Shown: piece after piece, positions 41,939 to 51,922 of the stretch
Layout: each line of letters starts with the position of its first letter
Position numbering within the stretch: the stretch's first letter is position 1
From: Azospirillum oryzae
GTDB lineage: Bacteria; Pseudomonadota; Alphaproteobacteria; Azospirillales; Azospirillaceae
NCBI RefSeq assembly: GCF_900177515.1
Contig: NZ_FXAK01000007.1
Span: 2,340,501 to 2,404,500 of the forward strand
Length of the DNA stretch: 64,000 nt
Direction: 5' to 3'
Program-made: the position numbers and the translations under genes
Notes under the pieces: model-generated
The model's database searches: none
What the model saw: the letters and a program-made list of their open reading frames with translations, nothing else
What the model was told of the DNA's origin: nothing

Positions 41939-44900
41939 TCAGGCCGGAGGCGTGGCGGTGTTGGGTGGGGCCAGACGGCCTGCCGGTTCCTCGACCAGGG
42001 CCTTGAAATGGCCATGGGCGCGGGCGGCAACGGCACGGATTCTGTTGTCCAGTTCCGGGAAGTCAACAGTGCCAGGCTCACGCTCGTCAGGAAAGGCGGC
42101 GCGGACCAAACCGGCCAGCAGGCTGGGAGACACCTGATTGGGGTCGAGCACCCCGGCGGTGGTCAGCCGCAGGAAGCCCTGCACCCGCCGCCACAGCCGC
42201 AGAGTCGCTTCCAGGTCCTCCGCCACCTCCGGGTCCAGCGCGCCGGTCCGGGCGGCGCAGCCCAGCGCCTTGGCGGTGCCGATGTGCAGGATGTCGGGCC
42301 GCTCGTGCCCATGGCGCAGCTGCAGGTACTGGGCGATGAACTCGATGTCGATCAGGCCGCCGCGGGCGTATTTGACGTTCCAGACGTTTGTCGTCCCGAA
42401 CTCCTTCTCGATTCGCCGCCGCATGTCGGCGACGTCCCACAGCAGCCGGTCGGCATCACGCGGCGCGGTCAGCACCGAGCGGATCGCCGCCGACACGCGG
42501 TCCCCCAGCTCCGGATCGCCGCCGATCACGCGGGCGCGGGTCAGCGCCATATGCTCCCAGGTCCAGGCGTCGGTGGCCTGATACTTGACGAAAGCGTCCA
42601 GCGAGGTGGCCAGCGGCCCGGCATTGCCCGACGGGCGCAGCCGCATGTCGACCTCGTAGAGCCGCCCGTCGCCCATCGGCGCGGTGATGGCGTTGGTCAG
42701 GCGCTGGGTCAGCTTGATGTAGTACTCGTTCGGCGACAGCGGCTTGGTCCCGTCCGACAGGCGGGGCCCTTCACCGGGCGCCACGTCGTAGATGACGATC
42801 AGGTCGATGTCGGACGTGATCGTCAGCTGCCGGCTGCCCAGCTTGCCCATCGCGACCACCACCCAGGCGCCGCCGGGGATGCGGCCATGGCGCTGGGCGA
42901 ACTCCTCCTCCACCCGGCGGGCGAGGTCGGGGACGACGATGTCGGCCAGATCGGCCAGGAAGGCGCCGCAGCGGTCGCCGTCGGTGATGCCGCGCAGGAT
43001 ATGCACGCCGGCGCGGAAGCGCTGGTCGTTGGTCCAGCGCCGGGCCAGCGTCAGCGCATCCTCGAAGTCGCGGGCCGGCGCCATCACCCGGGCATGGTCG
43101 TCGGCCAGCCCGTCCGCCTTGCCCGGCAGCGGATCGAAGAAGTCCGGCGAGAGCACGGCGTCCAGCAGCGACGGGTTGCGCGACAGCGTCTTCGCCATCT
43201 GCGGCGCGATGCCCATGATCTCCGCCACCAGCTCCAAGAGCCAGGGATTGGCGACGAACAGGGAGAACAGCCCGACACCGGCGGGCAGCTTGCCGAGGAA
43301 GTCGTCGAAGTTCATCAGCGCCGAATCGGGGGCCGGCGTCTTGGCCAGCGCGCTCAGCAGGGCCGGCGTCATTTCGGTCAGCAGTTCCCGCGCGCGTCCC
43401 GACCGGGTGGCGCGGTAACGGCCGCGGTGCCAGGCCGACACCACGTTGATGACGCGCGCCGGATCGGCGAATCCCATGCCGCTCAGCGTCTCCACCGTGC
43501 CGGGATCGGGGTCGGTGCCGGTGAAGACCAGATTGCCCGGCCCCGACAGCGACGGCGCCTCCTCGAACAGTTCGGCATAGCGGTCCTCGACCTGCCCCAG
43601 CGTCGCCAGCAGCTCCGCCCGGAAATCGGCGGGGTCGGCATAGCCGAGGAAGGTCGCCAGATGCGCCACTCCGGCATCGTCGGCGGGAATACGGTGGGTC
43701 TGCTGGTCGTCGATCATCTGGATGCGGTGTTCGACACGGCGCAGGAAATGATAGGCCCCGGCAAGCTCCTCCACCGTCTGCGGCGGCACCCGGCCGACAT
43801 CGCGCAGCGCCTCGTTCGCCATCAGCGTCGGGGCGATGCGCACGCGCGGGTCGCGCCCGCCGAAGATCAGCTGCTGGGTCTGGGCGAAGAACTCGATCTC
43901 GCGGATGCCGCCGCGGCCGACCTTGATGTCGTGGCCGTTGACCGTCACCTCGCGGTGGCCCTTGTGCGCGTTGATCTGGCGCTTGATCGAATGGATGTCC
44001 TGGATGGCGGCGAAATCCAAATTGCGGCGCCAGACGAAGGGCTCCAGGAAGCGGATGAAGGACGCCCCCGCCTCCGGATCGCCGGCGATGGGGCGGGCCT
44101 TGATCATCGCCGCGCGTTCCCAGTTCTGGCCGACGCTGCCGTAATAAATTTCGGCCGCCGACACGGACACCGCCAGCGGCGTGGCTCCGGGATCCGGCCT
44201 AAGCCGAAGGTCGGTGCGGAAGACGTAGCCGTCCTTGGTCCGTTCATCCATAATACGGACAAGATCGCGTGCGAGCCTGATGAAGGTTCGCGCGAGGTTG
44301 TCCGGCTGGGGCGTCTGCACAACAGCGTCGTCGTACAGGACGATCAGGTCGATGTCGCTGGAATAGTTGAGTTCGCGCCCGCCAAGCTTACCCATGCCCA
44401 ACACGATCAGGCCCGAACCGACCCACGGTCGCTGCGGATCCGGCAGCGTCAGCGTCCCCGCCTCCCCGGCGCGGCGCAGCAAGAAATTCGCGGCCAGCTG
44501 GACCCCCGTCTCCGCCAGCTCCGACAGGGCGCCGGTGACGCGGAACAGCGGCCAGGCGCCTGCGATGTCGGCCAGCGCGATCAGCAGCGCCGCCCGCCGC
44601 TTCGCCACCCGCAATCCCGCCATCAGCCGGTCCATCGACTTCTCCTCGCCATGCTCGGCATGGAGCGAGGCGATCAGGGCGGCGAAGCTGTCGTCGAACC
44701 CGTCCCGCACCGTCCGGGCGACGAAGGGCAGCTCCCGCGTCAGGCTGTGGCCGAGATACGGGCTGTTGCCGCACACCGCCTCGATCAGCGCCCGGCCGGG
44801 TTCCGAATCGGCGAAGGCCTCCGCCCAAGCGCGAATCTCCGGCTCCGCCGCGGCGGCCTGCTGGCGCCAGCGCTCCATCCCCAGCGCCGCCTGCGCGGCG

Positions 44901-44947
44901 TCGAAGGGCTTCGGCAAGGGGCTTGAGAACGCGATGGGGCTGGGCAT
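41939..44947 (-). CDS. glnE: Bifunctional glutamine synthetase adenylyltransferase/adenylyl-removing enzyme
   Basis: 1002 residues, the full length of GlnE. The two nucleotidyltransferase domains each carry the catalytic motif: ELNYSSDIDLIVLYD in the N-terminal adenylyl-removing half and QLTITSDIDLIVIYD in the C-terminal adenylylating half. Helical regulatory segments lie between them. It tunes glutamine synthetase under control of PII (GlnB) and glutamine. bcp follows downstream; the AsmA-like gene diverges from a 111-bp gap. Confidence 0.98.
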   Translation of the reverse strand: MPSPIAFSSPLPKPFDAAQAALGMERWRQQAAAAEPEIRAWAEAFADSEPGRALIEAVCGNSPYLGHSLTRELPFVARTVRDGFDDSFAALIASLHAEHGEEKSMDRLMAGLRVAKRRAALLIALADIAGAWPLFRVTGALSELAETGVQLAANFLLRRAGEAGTLTLPDPQRPWVGSGLIVLGMGKLGGRELNYSSDIDLIVLYDDAVVQTPQPDNLARTFIRLARDLVRIMDERTKDGYVFRTDLRLRPDPGATPLAVSVSAAEIYYGSVGQNWERAAMIKARPIAGDPEAGASFIRFLEPFVWRRNLDFAAIQDIHSIKRQINAHKGHREVTVNGHDIKVGRGGIREIEFFAQTQQLIFGGRDPRVRIAPTLMANEALRDVGRVPPQTVEELAGAYHFLRRVEHRIQMIDDQQTHRIPADDAGVAHLATFLGYADPADFRAELLATLGQVEDRYAELFEEAPSLSGPGNLVFTGTDPDPGTVETLSGMGFADPARVINVVSAWHRGRYRATRSGRARELLTEMTPALLSALAKTPAPDSALMNFDDFLGKLPAGVGLFSLFVANPWLLELVAEIMGIAPQMAKTLSRNPSLLDAVLSPDFFDPLPGKADGLADDHARVMAPARDFEDALTLARRWTNDQRFRAGVHILRGITDGDRCGAFLADLADIVVPDLARRVEEEFAQRHGRIPGGAWVVVAMGKLGSRQLTITSDIDLIVIYDVAPGEGPRLSDGTKPLSPNEYYIKLTQRLTNAITAPMGDGRLYEVDMRLRPSGNAGPLATSLDAFVKYQATDAWTWEHMALTRARVIGGDPELGDRVSAAIRSVLTAPRDADRLLWDVADMRRRIEKEFGTTNVWNVKYARGGLIDIEFIAQYLQLRHGHERPDILHIGTAKALGCAARTGALDPEVAEDLEATLRLWRRVQGFLRLTTAGVLDPNQVSPSLLAGLVRAAFPDEREPGTVDFPELDNRIRAVAARAHGHFKALVEEPAGRLAPPNTATPPA

Positions 44948-45058
44948 GGCAACCGTCTTTCCTGCTCAAATCATGGGCAGAAAGCTGCACGTGTCGGACG
45001 GGAAGGTCAATCGGGCCGATTCGCGCGTATCTCCTTCTTCTCCCTCGGCCGGTGCCCG

Positions 45059-48000
45059 ATGATCCGCCGAACCGCGAAGATCCTCGGCCTGACGCTGACC
45101 GGGGTCGGCGCCGTGGCGCTTGCCGCCGGCGGGCTGTTCACGTGGCGGCTGTCGCAGGGGCCGATCGCGCTCGACCCGCTGATCCCCTATGTCGAGCAGG
45201 CGCTGAGCGACCGCGACGGCCGCTTCCACATCGACATCGGCGAACTGGTGCTGTCGCTGGAGGGCGAGGACGGGCTTGAGAACACCGGCGGACGGCGTCT
45301 CGACCTGCGCGCCCGCCGGGTGCAGGCGCTGAATGCGGAGGGGGCGGAGCTGGCCGCGGTGCCGGAGATGGGCATCGGCTTCTCCATCCCGGCCCTGTTC
45401 CGCGGCACGCTGTCGCCGACGCGCCTGGATCTGGTCCGGCCGCGCCTGACCGTGCTGCGCCGCGCCGACGGCAGCCTCGCCTTCGACGTGCGGGCCGACG
45501 CCGAGTCCACCGGCAACTCCGACACTGCCGGTCCCGACCTGATGGACGAGGCGCTGGACAGCCTGCGCCGCCCGCCCGACATCGACCGGCCGCTGGGGCT
45601 GCTGCGCCGGCTGTCGGTGGTCGGCGCCGACCTGCGGGTCGAGAACCGCATGCTCGACCTGTCCTGGCACGCCACCCGCGCGGACATCGTGCTGACCCGC
45701 GATTCCCAGGGCGCCCAGGGCCGCGCCCGCGTCACGCTGGATCTCGGGAATGGCGGCGGTGGAGCGACGCCCCAGGCGGTGACCGTCGCCGCCGCCGGCC
45801 ATTACAACATCGCCGACGCCACCACCGACCTGACCCTGTCCGTCGACGGGCTGGAGCCGGCGGCGCTGGCGGAGGTCGGGCCGGCACTGGCGCCGCTGTC
45901 GGCGGTGAAGCTGGCGCTGTCCGGCACGGTCTCGGCGCGGCTCGACCCGCGCTTCGAACCGATGACGGTCGATCTGGACCTGCGCGGCGGCGCCGGCACC
46001 GTCGCCCTGCCCGCCGACCTGCGGCCGGAGCCGGTCGCCGTGCGCAGCCTGGAACTGCGCGGCAGCCTGGACGTGCCGGGCCGGCGGCTGCGGATCGACG
46101 ACCTGTCGCTGGCGGCGGCGGACGGCGGCGAACCGCTGGGCCTGACCGGCCGGGGCGAACTGGTGGAGACCGATGGCGGACGCGACCTCCGGGCCAGCCT
46201 GTCGCTGACCGCCGGCGGCCGGACCGCCGGGCTGGAACTGTCGGGACGGCAGGGACCGGACAAGGACGGCCGGGCGACCGCGCGGCTGACCGGCTTCACC
46301 CCCGCCGCCGTCGCCGGTCTCGCCCCGCTGCTGGAACCGCTGAAGGCGGCAGACCTGCCGCTGTCGGGAACGGTGGAGGTCGCCTTCGACCCGTCGCTGC
46401 AGCCGACCGGCGGCAAGGCCGACATCACCGCCGGACGCGGGCAGTTGCTCCGCCCCGACCTGTTCGAAGGGCCGCTGCCGGTCGAGTCGGCCCAACTGCG
46501 CCTGCATGGCGACCTCGACCGCATCGAACTGGACGGGCTGAACGCGGTGCTGGGCGAATCCGGCGGGCCGCAGCCGAAGGTCGAGGCCAGCGGCACCGCG
46601 CTGCGCCAGGGCAACCGCATGGCGGTGGAGGCGCAGGCGACCGCCCGCGGCGTCGCGTTGGACGAGCTGCACCGCTATTGGCCGACCGTCGCCGGTCCCA
46701 ACGCGCGGGAATGGGTGACCCGCAACCTGTCGCATGGGACGGTGACGGAGGCGCGGGCGGAAGCGGACCTCTCGATACCACTCGACGGGTCGGGACCGCC
46801 CGAACAGAGGCGCTTCCTCGCCACCATGGCCGGGGAGGACATCAGCGTCCGCTATTTCCACGACCTGACGCCGGTCACCGGTGCGGGGCTGGAGGCGACG
46901 ACCGACGGCAAGACCTTCACCATCCAGACCAAGGGCGGCCGGATCGCCGACCCCAAGTCCGGCGACATCGAGATCGGCGACGGCAAGGTGGTGATCGGCG
47001 GGCTGGATGTCGGCAAGGAGACGATGGACATCCGCCTGCCGGTCCAGGGGCCGGTGCGCTCCATCCTGACGCTGATCGACATGCCGCCGCTGGGTTACCC
47101 GACCAAGCTGGAGATGGACCCGAAGCGCACCCAGGGCACCGCCGAGGCGCAGCTGCATTTTGCCTTCCCCCTGCTGGCCGACCTGAAGGTGGAGCAGCTT
47201 GAACTCGACGTGGCCGGCAAGCTGCACAAGGTGGCGGTGGAGAAGGTCGCGGCCGGGCTGAATGCCACCGACGGCGAACTGTCGCTGGCGCTCGACCTCA
47301 AGGCGATGCAGATCAAGGGCGCCACCAAGCTGGACGGCATTCCCGTCACCGTCGACTGGAACGAGTCCTTCGACAGCGCCGCCAAGGGTCCGCGCACCCG
47401 CATCGCGGTGAAGGGCGACGCCACCGCCGACGATCTGCGCGCCCACGGCATCGATCTGGAGGACCGGGTACAGGGTCCCTTCGGCGCCGACATCCTGTTC
47501 ACGGTGGACCGCAAGCACAAGCTGCTGCTGACCGGCAATCTGAACCTGGAGAAGACCCGCCTTTCGATCGAAGAGCTGGGCTGGGCCAAGCCCCCCGGAA
47601 AGCCCGGCACCGGCAAACTGACGCTGGAGTTCGACAAGGACCGCCCGACCCGCATCAGCAACCTGACCGTCGATGCCGGCGGGCTGAAGACCGTCGCCAA
47701 TCTGGAACTGGCCGACGGCGGCAAGCGGGTGGCGCGGGTGCAGGCCCCCAGCTTCAAGCTGGGCCAGACCGACCTGCGCGCCGATTTGACCGTGCTGCCT
47801 CCCGCCAAGCCGGGCGGGCCGGCCGGCGGCTATGCCGGCACCATCGCCGGCACCAGCCTGGACGCCCGCGGACTGACCGGCAAGACGCCGTCCGGCGAGG
47901 GCGCCGTCGCACCGCCGCCCAAGAAGCCGCCCTCCCCCACCGACGACGGCCGCAAGACACCGCTGGACGTCGCTATCAAGTTCGATTCGGTTGTGTTCGG

Positions 48001-48775
48001 CGAGGGACGGCGGCTGCGGCAGGTCTCGGGAACCATGCGGCGGAACGCCTCCGCCTGGACCCTGCTCGACCTCACCGGCCGCAGCGAGGGCGGCGGCGTG
48101 TCGCTGAAATGGCGGCCGGGTCCGCAGGGCGTCTACGACCTTGCAATCAATGCGGAGGATCTGGGTTCCGCCCTGCAGGCGATGGATCTGAACGACCGCA
48201 TGCGCGGCGGCCGACTGACCCTGACCGGCCGCTCGGCCGAGCCGCGGGCCGATGCCGCCATCGTCGGCAAGGCCGAGATCCGGGATTACACGCTGATCGA
48301 CGTTCCGGCGCTGGCCCGCATCCTGAACGCCATTTCGCCGTCGGGCTTCGCGGAGCTGCTGGGCGGCGGCAAGGGCATCGCCTTCGGCCGCATGGTCGCG
48401 GACTTCCGCAAGGAGGGCCGGCTGCTGAACCTGAAGGACCTGCGCACCTCGGGCTCGGCGCTCGGCCTGACGCTGGAGGGGCAGATCGATCTGGAGACGG
48501 AAACCGCCAACCTGCAGGGCACCATCGTCCCGGTCTATGGCCTGAACCGCCTGATCGGCCAGATCCCGCTGCTGGGCGACATCCTGAGCGGCGGCGAGGG
48601 CCAGGGCATCTTCTCCGCCACCTGGCATGTGCAGGGACCGCTGTCCGACCCGGACGTGTCGGTCAACCCGCTGGCGGTGCTGGCGCCGGGTTTCCTGCGC
48701 AACCTGTTCTTCCTGGGCGGCGACGGCACGCCGATGCCCGACACCAAGGCGCCGCCGGAGGCGCATACGCGCTGA
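45059..48775 (+). CDS. Large AsmA/YhdP-like envelope protein (DUF3971)
   Basis: 1238 residues. One N-terminal membrane helix (AKILGLTLTGVGAVALAAGGLF) anchors a long periplasmic region of repeated beta-strand units, as in the AsmA/YhdP/TamB-type lipid-transfer superfamily. The C-terminal part (LTLEGQIDLETETANLQGTI, GLNRLIGQIPLLGDILSGG, FSATWHVQGPLSDPDVSVNP) is the AsmA-like C-terminal module. Family members bridge the periplasm and help phospholipids reach the outer membrane. A Pro/Lys-rich insert (about 965-985, PPPKKPPSPTDDGRKTP) splits two modules. Monocistronic. Confidence 0.9.
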   Translation: MIRRTAKILGLTLTGVGAVALAAGGLFTWRLSQGPIALDPLIPYVEQALSDRDGRFHIDIGELVLSLEGEDGLENTGGRRLDLRARRVQALNAEGAELAAVPEMGIGFSIPALFRGTLSPTRLDLVRPRLTVLRRADGSLAFDVRADAESTGNSDTAGPDLMDEALDSLRRPPDIDRPLGLLRRLSVVGADLRVENRMLDLSWHATRADIVLTRDSQGAQGRARVTLDLGNGGGGATPQAVTVAAAGHYNIADATTDLTLSVDGLEPAALAEVGPALAPLSAVKLALSGTVSARLDPRFEPMTVDLDLRGGAGTVALPADLRPEPVAVRSLELRGSLDVPGRRLRIDDLSLAAADGGEPLGLTGRGELVETDGGRDLRASLSLTAGGRTAGLELSGRQGPDKDGRATARLTGFTPAAVAGLAPLLEPLKAADLPLSGTVEVAFDPSLQPTGGKADITAGRGQLLRPDLFEGPLPVESAQLRLHGDLDRIELDGLNAVLGESGGPQPKVEASGTALRQGNRMAVEAQATARGVALDELHRYWPTVAGPNAREWVTRNLSHGTVTEARAEADLSIPLDGSGPPEQRRFLATMAGEDISVRYFHDLTPVTGAGLEATTDGKTFTIQTKGGRIADPKSGDIEIGDGKVVIGGLDVGKETMDIRLPVQGPVRSILTLIDMPPLGYPTKLEMDPKRTQGTAEAQLHFAFPLLADLKVEQLELDVAGKLHKVAVEKVAAGLNATDGELSLALDLKAMQIKGATKLDGIPVTVDWNESFDSAAKGPRTRIAVKGDATADDLRAHGIDLEDRVQGPFGADILFTVDRKHKLLLTGNLNLEKTRLSIEELGWAKPPGKPGTGKLTLEFDKDRPTRISNLTVDAGGLKTVANLELADGGKRVARVQAPSFKLGQTDLRADLTVLPPAKPGGPAGGYAGTIAGTSLDARGLTGKTPSGEGAVAPPPKKPPSPTDDGRKTPLDVAIKFDSVVFGEGRRLRQVSGTMRRNASAWTLLDLTGRSEGGGVSLKWRPGPQGVYDLAINAEDLGSALQAMDLNDRMRGGRLTLTGRSAEPRADAAIVGKAEIRDYTLIDVPALARILNAISPSGFAELLGGGKGIAFGRMVADFRKEGRLLNLKDLRTSGSALGLTLEGQIDLETETANLQGTIVPVYGLNRLIGQIPLLGDILSGGEGQGIFSATWHVQGPLSDPDVSVNPLAVLAPGFLRNLFFLGGDGTPMPDTKAPPEAHTR

Positions 48776-48787
48776 GGCCTCAAGCAA

Positions 48788-48826
48788 AAAGGGCAGGATC
48801 GGGGGAGAACCCCGACCCTGCCCCTT
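48788..48826 (-). terminator. Terminator of leuC
   Basis: On the - strand, AAGGGGCAGGGTCGGGG pairs with CCCCGATCCTGCCCTTT, with two bulged G residues, around a TTCTC loop. TTTTTGCTT follows. It lies 22 bp after the leuC stop, between convergent genes, and makes leuC a single-gene transcript. Confidence 0.8.
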
Positions 48827-48847
48827 CAGCAGCTAAACCTGACAGCC

Positions 48848-50251
48848 TTACAGCGCGCGGACGTCGGCCAGATGGCCGGTCACCGCCGCCGCCACGGCCA
48901 TCGCCGGGCTGACGAGGTGGGTACGGCCGCCGCGGCCCTGACGGCCTTCGAAGTTGCGGTTCGAGGTCGAGGCGCTGCGCTCGCCGGGAGCCAGACGGTC
49001 GGCATTCATCGCCAGGCACATGGAGCAGCCCGGCTCGCGCCACTCGAAGCCGGCCTCGGTGAAGATCTTGTCCAGACCCTCTTCCTCGGCCTGCTCCTTG
49101 ACCAGACCCGAGCCGGGGACGACCAGGGCGCGCACGCCCTCGGCGACCTTGCGGCCCTTGGCGACTTCGGCGGCGGCGCGCAGGTCTTCGATGCGGCCGT
49201 TGGTGCAGGAGCCGATGAAGACGGTGTCGACCTTGACCTCGGTCAGCGGCTGGCCGGGGGTCAGGCCCATGTAGGCGAGCGAGCGCTCGACGGCGGCGCG
49301 CTTGCCGGCGTCGGCGATCTCGGCCGGGTTCGGCACGGTCGCGGTGATCGGCAGCACGTCTTCCGGGCTGGTGCCCCAGGTGACCTGCGGGACGATGTCG
49401 GCGGCGTTCAGCACGACGGTGGCGTCATAGACCGCACCCTCGTCCGACGGCAGCGTCTTCCAATACTGGACGGCCTGCTCCCAGGCGCCGGCCTTGGGGG
49501 CCAGGGCGCGGCCCTTAACGTATTCGAAGGTCTTCTCGTCCGGGGCGATCAGGCCGGCGCGGGCGCCGCCTTCGATCGCCATGTTGCAGACGGTCATGCG
49601 GCCTTCCATCGACAGGTCGCGGATGGCTTCGCCGGCGAATTCGATGACATAGCCGGTGCCGCCGGCGGTGCCGATCTTGCCGATGATGGCCAGCACGATG
49701 TCCTTGGCGGTGACGCCCGGATTCACCTTGCCGTCCACGCGGATCAGCATGTTCTTGGCCGGCTTCTGCAGCAGGGTCTGGGTGGCCAGCACATGCTCCA
49801 CCTCCGACGTGCCGATGCCGAAGGCCAGCGCACCGAAGGCGCCATGGGTGGCGGTGTGGCTGTCGCCGCAGACGATGGTGGCGCCGGGCAGGGTGAAGCC
49901 CTGTTCCGGACCGACGATGTGCACGATGCCCTGGCGGACGTCGTCCATCGGGAAATAGCGGACGCCGAAGTCGCGGGCGTTCTTGTCCAGCGTCTCCACC
50001 TGGATCCGGCTTTCCTCCTCGGTGATGCCCTTGGAGCGGTCAGTGGTGGGGACGTTGTGGTCGGGGACGGCGAGAGTGGCTTCCGGACGCCGCACCTTGC
50101 GGCCGGCGACGCGCAGTCCTTCGAACGCCTGCGGGCTGGTCACTTCATGGACCAGATGGCGGTCGATATAGAGGATGCAGGTGCCGTCGTCCTGGCGATG
50201 CACGACGTGGCTGTCCCAAATCTTGTCGAACAGAGTGCGCGGCTTGGACAT
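48848..50251 (-). CDS. leuC: 3-isopropylmalate dehydratase large subunit
   Basis: 467 residues from ATG 50251 with GAGAGAG upstream. It begins SKPRTLFDKIWDSHVV. The cluster ligands are in IGSCTNGRIEDL and EPGCSMCLAMN (Cys of CxxC), and VCGDSHTATHGAFG is diagnostic. With LeuD it isomerises 2- to 3-isopropylmalate in leucine synthesis. leuD and leuB are not in the window and leuC is followed by its own terminator. Confidence 0.97.
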   Translation of the reverse strand: MSKPRTLFDKIWDSHVVHRQDDGTCILYIDRHLVHEVTSPQAFEGLRVAGRKVRRPEATLAVPDHNVPTTDRSKGITEEESRIQVETLDKNARDFGVRYFPMDDVRQGIVHIVGPEQGFTLPGATIVCGDSHTATHGAFGALAFGIGTSEVEHVLATQTLLQKPAKNMLIRVDGKVNPGVTAKDIVLAIIGKIGTAGGTGYVIEFAGEAIRDLSMEGRMTVCNMAIEGGARAGLIAPDEKTFEYVKGRALAPKAGAWEQAVQYWKTLPSDEGAVYDATVVLNAADIVPQVTWGTSPEDVLPITATVPNPAEIADAGKRAAVERSLAYMGLTPGQPLTEVKVDTVFIGSCTNGRIEDLRAAAEVAKGRKVAEGVRALVVPGSGLVKEQAEEEGLDKIFTEAGFEWREPGCSMCLAMNADRLAPGERSASTSNRNFEGRQGRGGRTHLVSPAMAVAAAVTGHLADVRAL

Positions 50252-50392
50252 CGGAAAAACTCTCTCTCGCGGTACGACAGGCGCAGAACAATCGGAGGCC
50301 GCACCATAGCCTTGTGTCGCGCCGGGGACAAGCGCGGCCATACGTCTTTCGCCGCAAGCCTGTCCCCCGCAATATTATGACGCGCTAAGCCC

Positions 50393-51811
50393 TTACGGCA
50401 GCATCTTCCCCGGATTCAGCAGGCCCTTGGGGTCGAGCGTCGCCTTGATGGCGCGCAACATGTCGAACTCCACCGGCCCCTTGATGACCGGCATCTCGTC
50501 CTTCTTGAAGCGGCCGACGCCATGCTCGGCGGAGATCGAGCCGTCGAGCTTGAAGATCACCTCGTTCACCACGTGGCAGATCTCGTCCCAGCGGTCGAGA
50601 TAGGCCTTGGTGTCGGTGCCCTCGGGCTGGCTGAGGTTGAAGTGAATGTTGCCGTCGCCGACATGGCCGAAGGGGGTGGGACGGATGCCGGGGCAAGCCT
50701 GCGCCACCGCGGCCTCGGCCAGTTCGATGAATTCGGCGACGCGGGACACCGGGATCGACACGTCGTTCTTGATCGAGCCGCCTTCGAACTTCTGCGCCTC
50801 GACGATGGCCTCACGGATGAACCACAGCTGCTTGGCCTGGGCGTCCGACTGGGCCAGCGTGGCGTCGGTCGCCAGTTCGGCTTCGAACGCCTCGCCCAGC
50901 GCGGTCTCCACCGTCTCCTGGAAGGCGTCGGACTGGGTGCCGGCGGTCAGCTCGGTCAGGACATACCAGGGCGACGGCTCCGACAGCGGGTCGATGGTGC
51001 CGGCGACGTGCTTCAGGGCGAAATCCAGGCAGCGGCGCGACATCAGCTCAAAGGCCGACACGGCGTCACCGGAGGCGGCGCGCAGGCGGGCCAGCAACTC
51101 GATGGCGGCGGCGGGGCTCGGCACGGCGACGAAGGCGGTGATCGACTGGCGCGGGCGCGGGAACAGCTTCAGCACCGCGGCGGTGATGATGCCCAGCGTG
51201 CCTTCGGCGCCGACGAACAGGTTCTTCAGGTCGTAGCCGGTGTTGTTCTTGCGCAGCCGGCGCATGCCGTCCCAGACGCGGCCGTCGGCCAGAACCACCT
51301 CAAGCCCCAGCACGAGGTCGCGGGTGTTGCCGTAGCGCAGGACGTTGATGCCGCCGGCGTTGGTGGAGATCAGGCCGCCGATCTGCGCCGTGCCCTCCGC
51401 CCCCAGGCTCAGCGGGAACAGGCGGTCGGCGTCGGCCGCAGCCTCCTGGATGCTGGTCAGGACAACTCCGGCCTCCACCGTCATGGTGTAGTTCAGCGTG
51501 TCGATGTCGCGGATGCGGTTCATGCGCGACAGGCTCAGCACGATCTCCCGCCCCTCCTCGTAGGGGATGGAGCCGCCGACGAGGCTGGTGTTGCCTCCCT
51601 GCGGCACGATGGGGATGCCGGCCTCGGCGCAGATCTTCACGACCGCCGCGACTTCCTCGGTGCTGGCCGGTCGGACCACCGCCGGGCTGTTGCCCTTGAA
51701 GCGCCCGCGCCACTCCGCAAGGTAGGGGGCCATGTCGGCGGCGTCGGTGAGGATGCCGGACGGGCCGACGATGGCGCGGATCTGATCGAGAGCGGCGGCG
51801 ATGTTGGTCAT
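50393..51811 (-). CDS. FAD-linked 2-hydroxyacid dehydrogenase (GlcD/D2HGDH-like)
   Basis: 472 residues. A PCMH/FAD_binding_4 domain (VVRPASTEEVAAVVKIC, IVPQGGNTSLVGG, LFPLSLGAEGTAQIGGLISTNAGG, GYDLKNLFVGAEGTLGIIT) precedes an FAD-oxidase C domain (GHVGDGNIHFNLSQP, SAEHGVGRFKK). The family oxidises D-2-hydroxy acids, for example D-lactate, glycolate or D-2-hydroxyglutarate, feeding electrons to the respiratory chain or ETF. No glcE/glcF follows, which favours a D-lactate or D-2-hydroxyglutarate type. Confidence 0.92.
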   Translation of the reverse strand: MTNIAAALDQIRAIVGPSGILTDAADMAPYLAEWRGRFKGNSPAVVRPASTEEVAAVVKICAEAGIPIVPQGGNTSLVGGSIPYEEGREIVLSLSRMNRIRDIDTLNYTMTVEAGVVLTSIQEAAADADRLFPLSLGAEGTAQIGGLISTNAGGINVLRYGNTRDLVLGLEVVLADGRVWDGMRRLRKNNTGYDLKNLFVGAEGTLGIITAAVLKLFPRPRQSITAFVAVPSPAAAIELLARLRAASGDAVSAFELMSRRCLDFALKHVAGTIDPLSEPSPWYVLTELTAGTQSDAFQETVETALGEAFEAELATDATLAQSDAQAKQLWFIREAIVEAQKFEGGSIKNDVSIPVSRVAEFIELAEAAVAQACPGIRPTPFGHVGDGNIHFNLSQPEGTDTKAYLDRWDEICHVVNEVIFKLDGSISAEHGVGRFKKDEMPVIKGPVEFDMLRAIKATLDPKGLLNPGKMLP

Positions 51812-51922
51812 GGCGCGGGGTCCGGCAGAAGGGAAGTTGGCGCATCGAAGCGCGACACTTCTACAATCTAGCCGCCCCCATTTCCATGCAACTGTTGCGC
51901 AGACCAGCCGCCACGCGGTGCG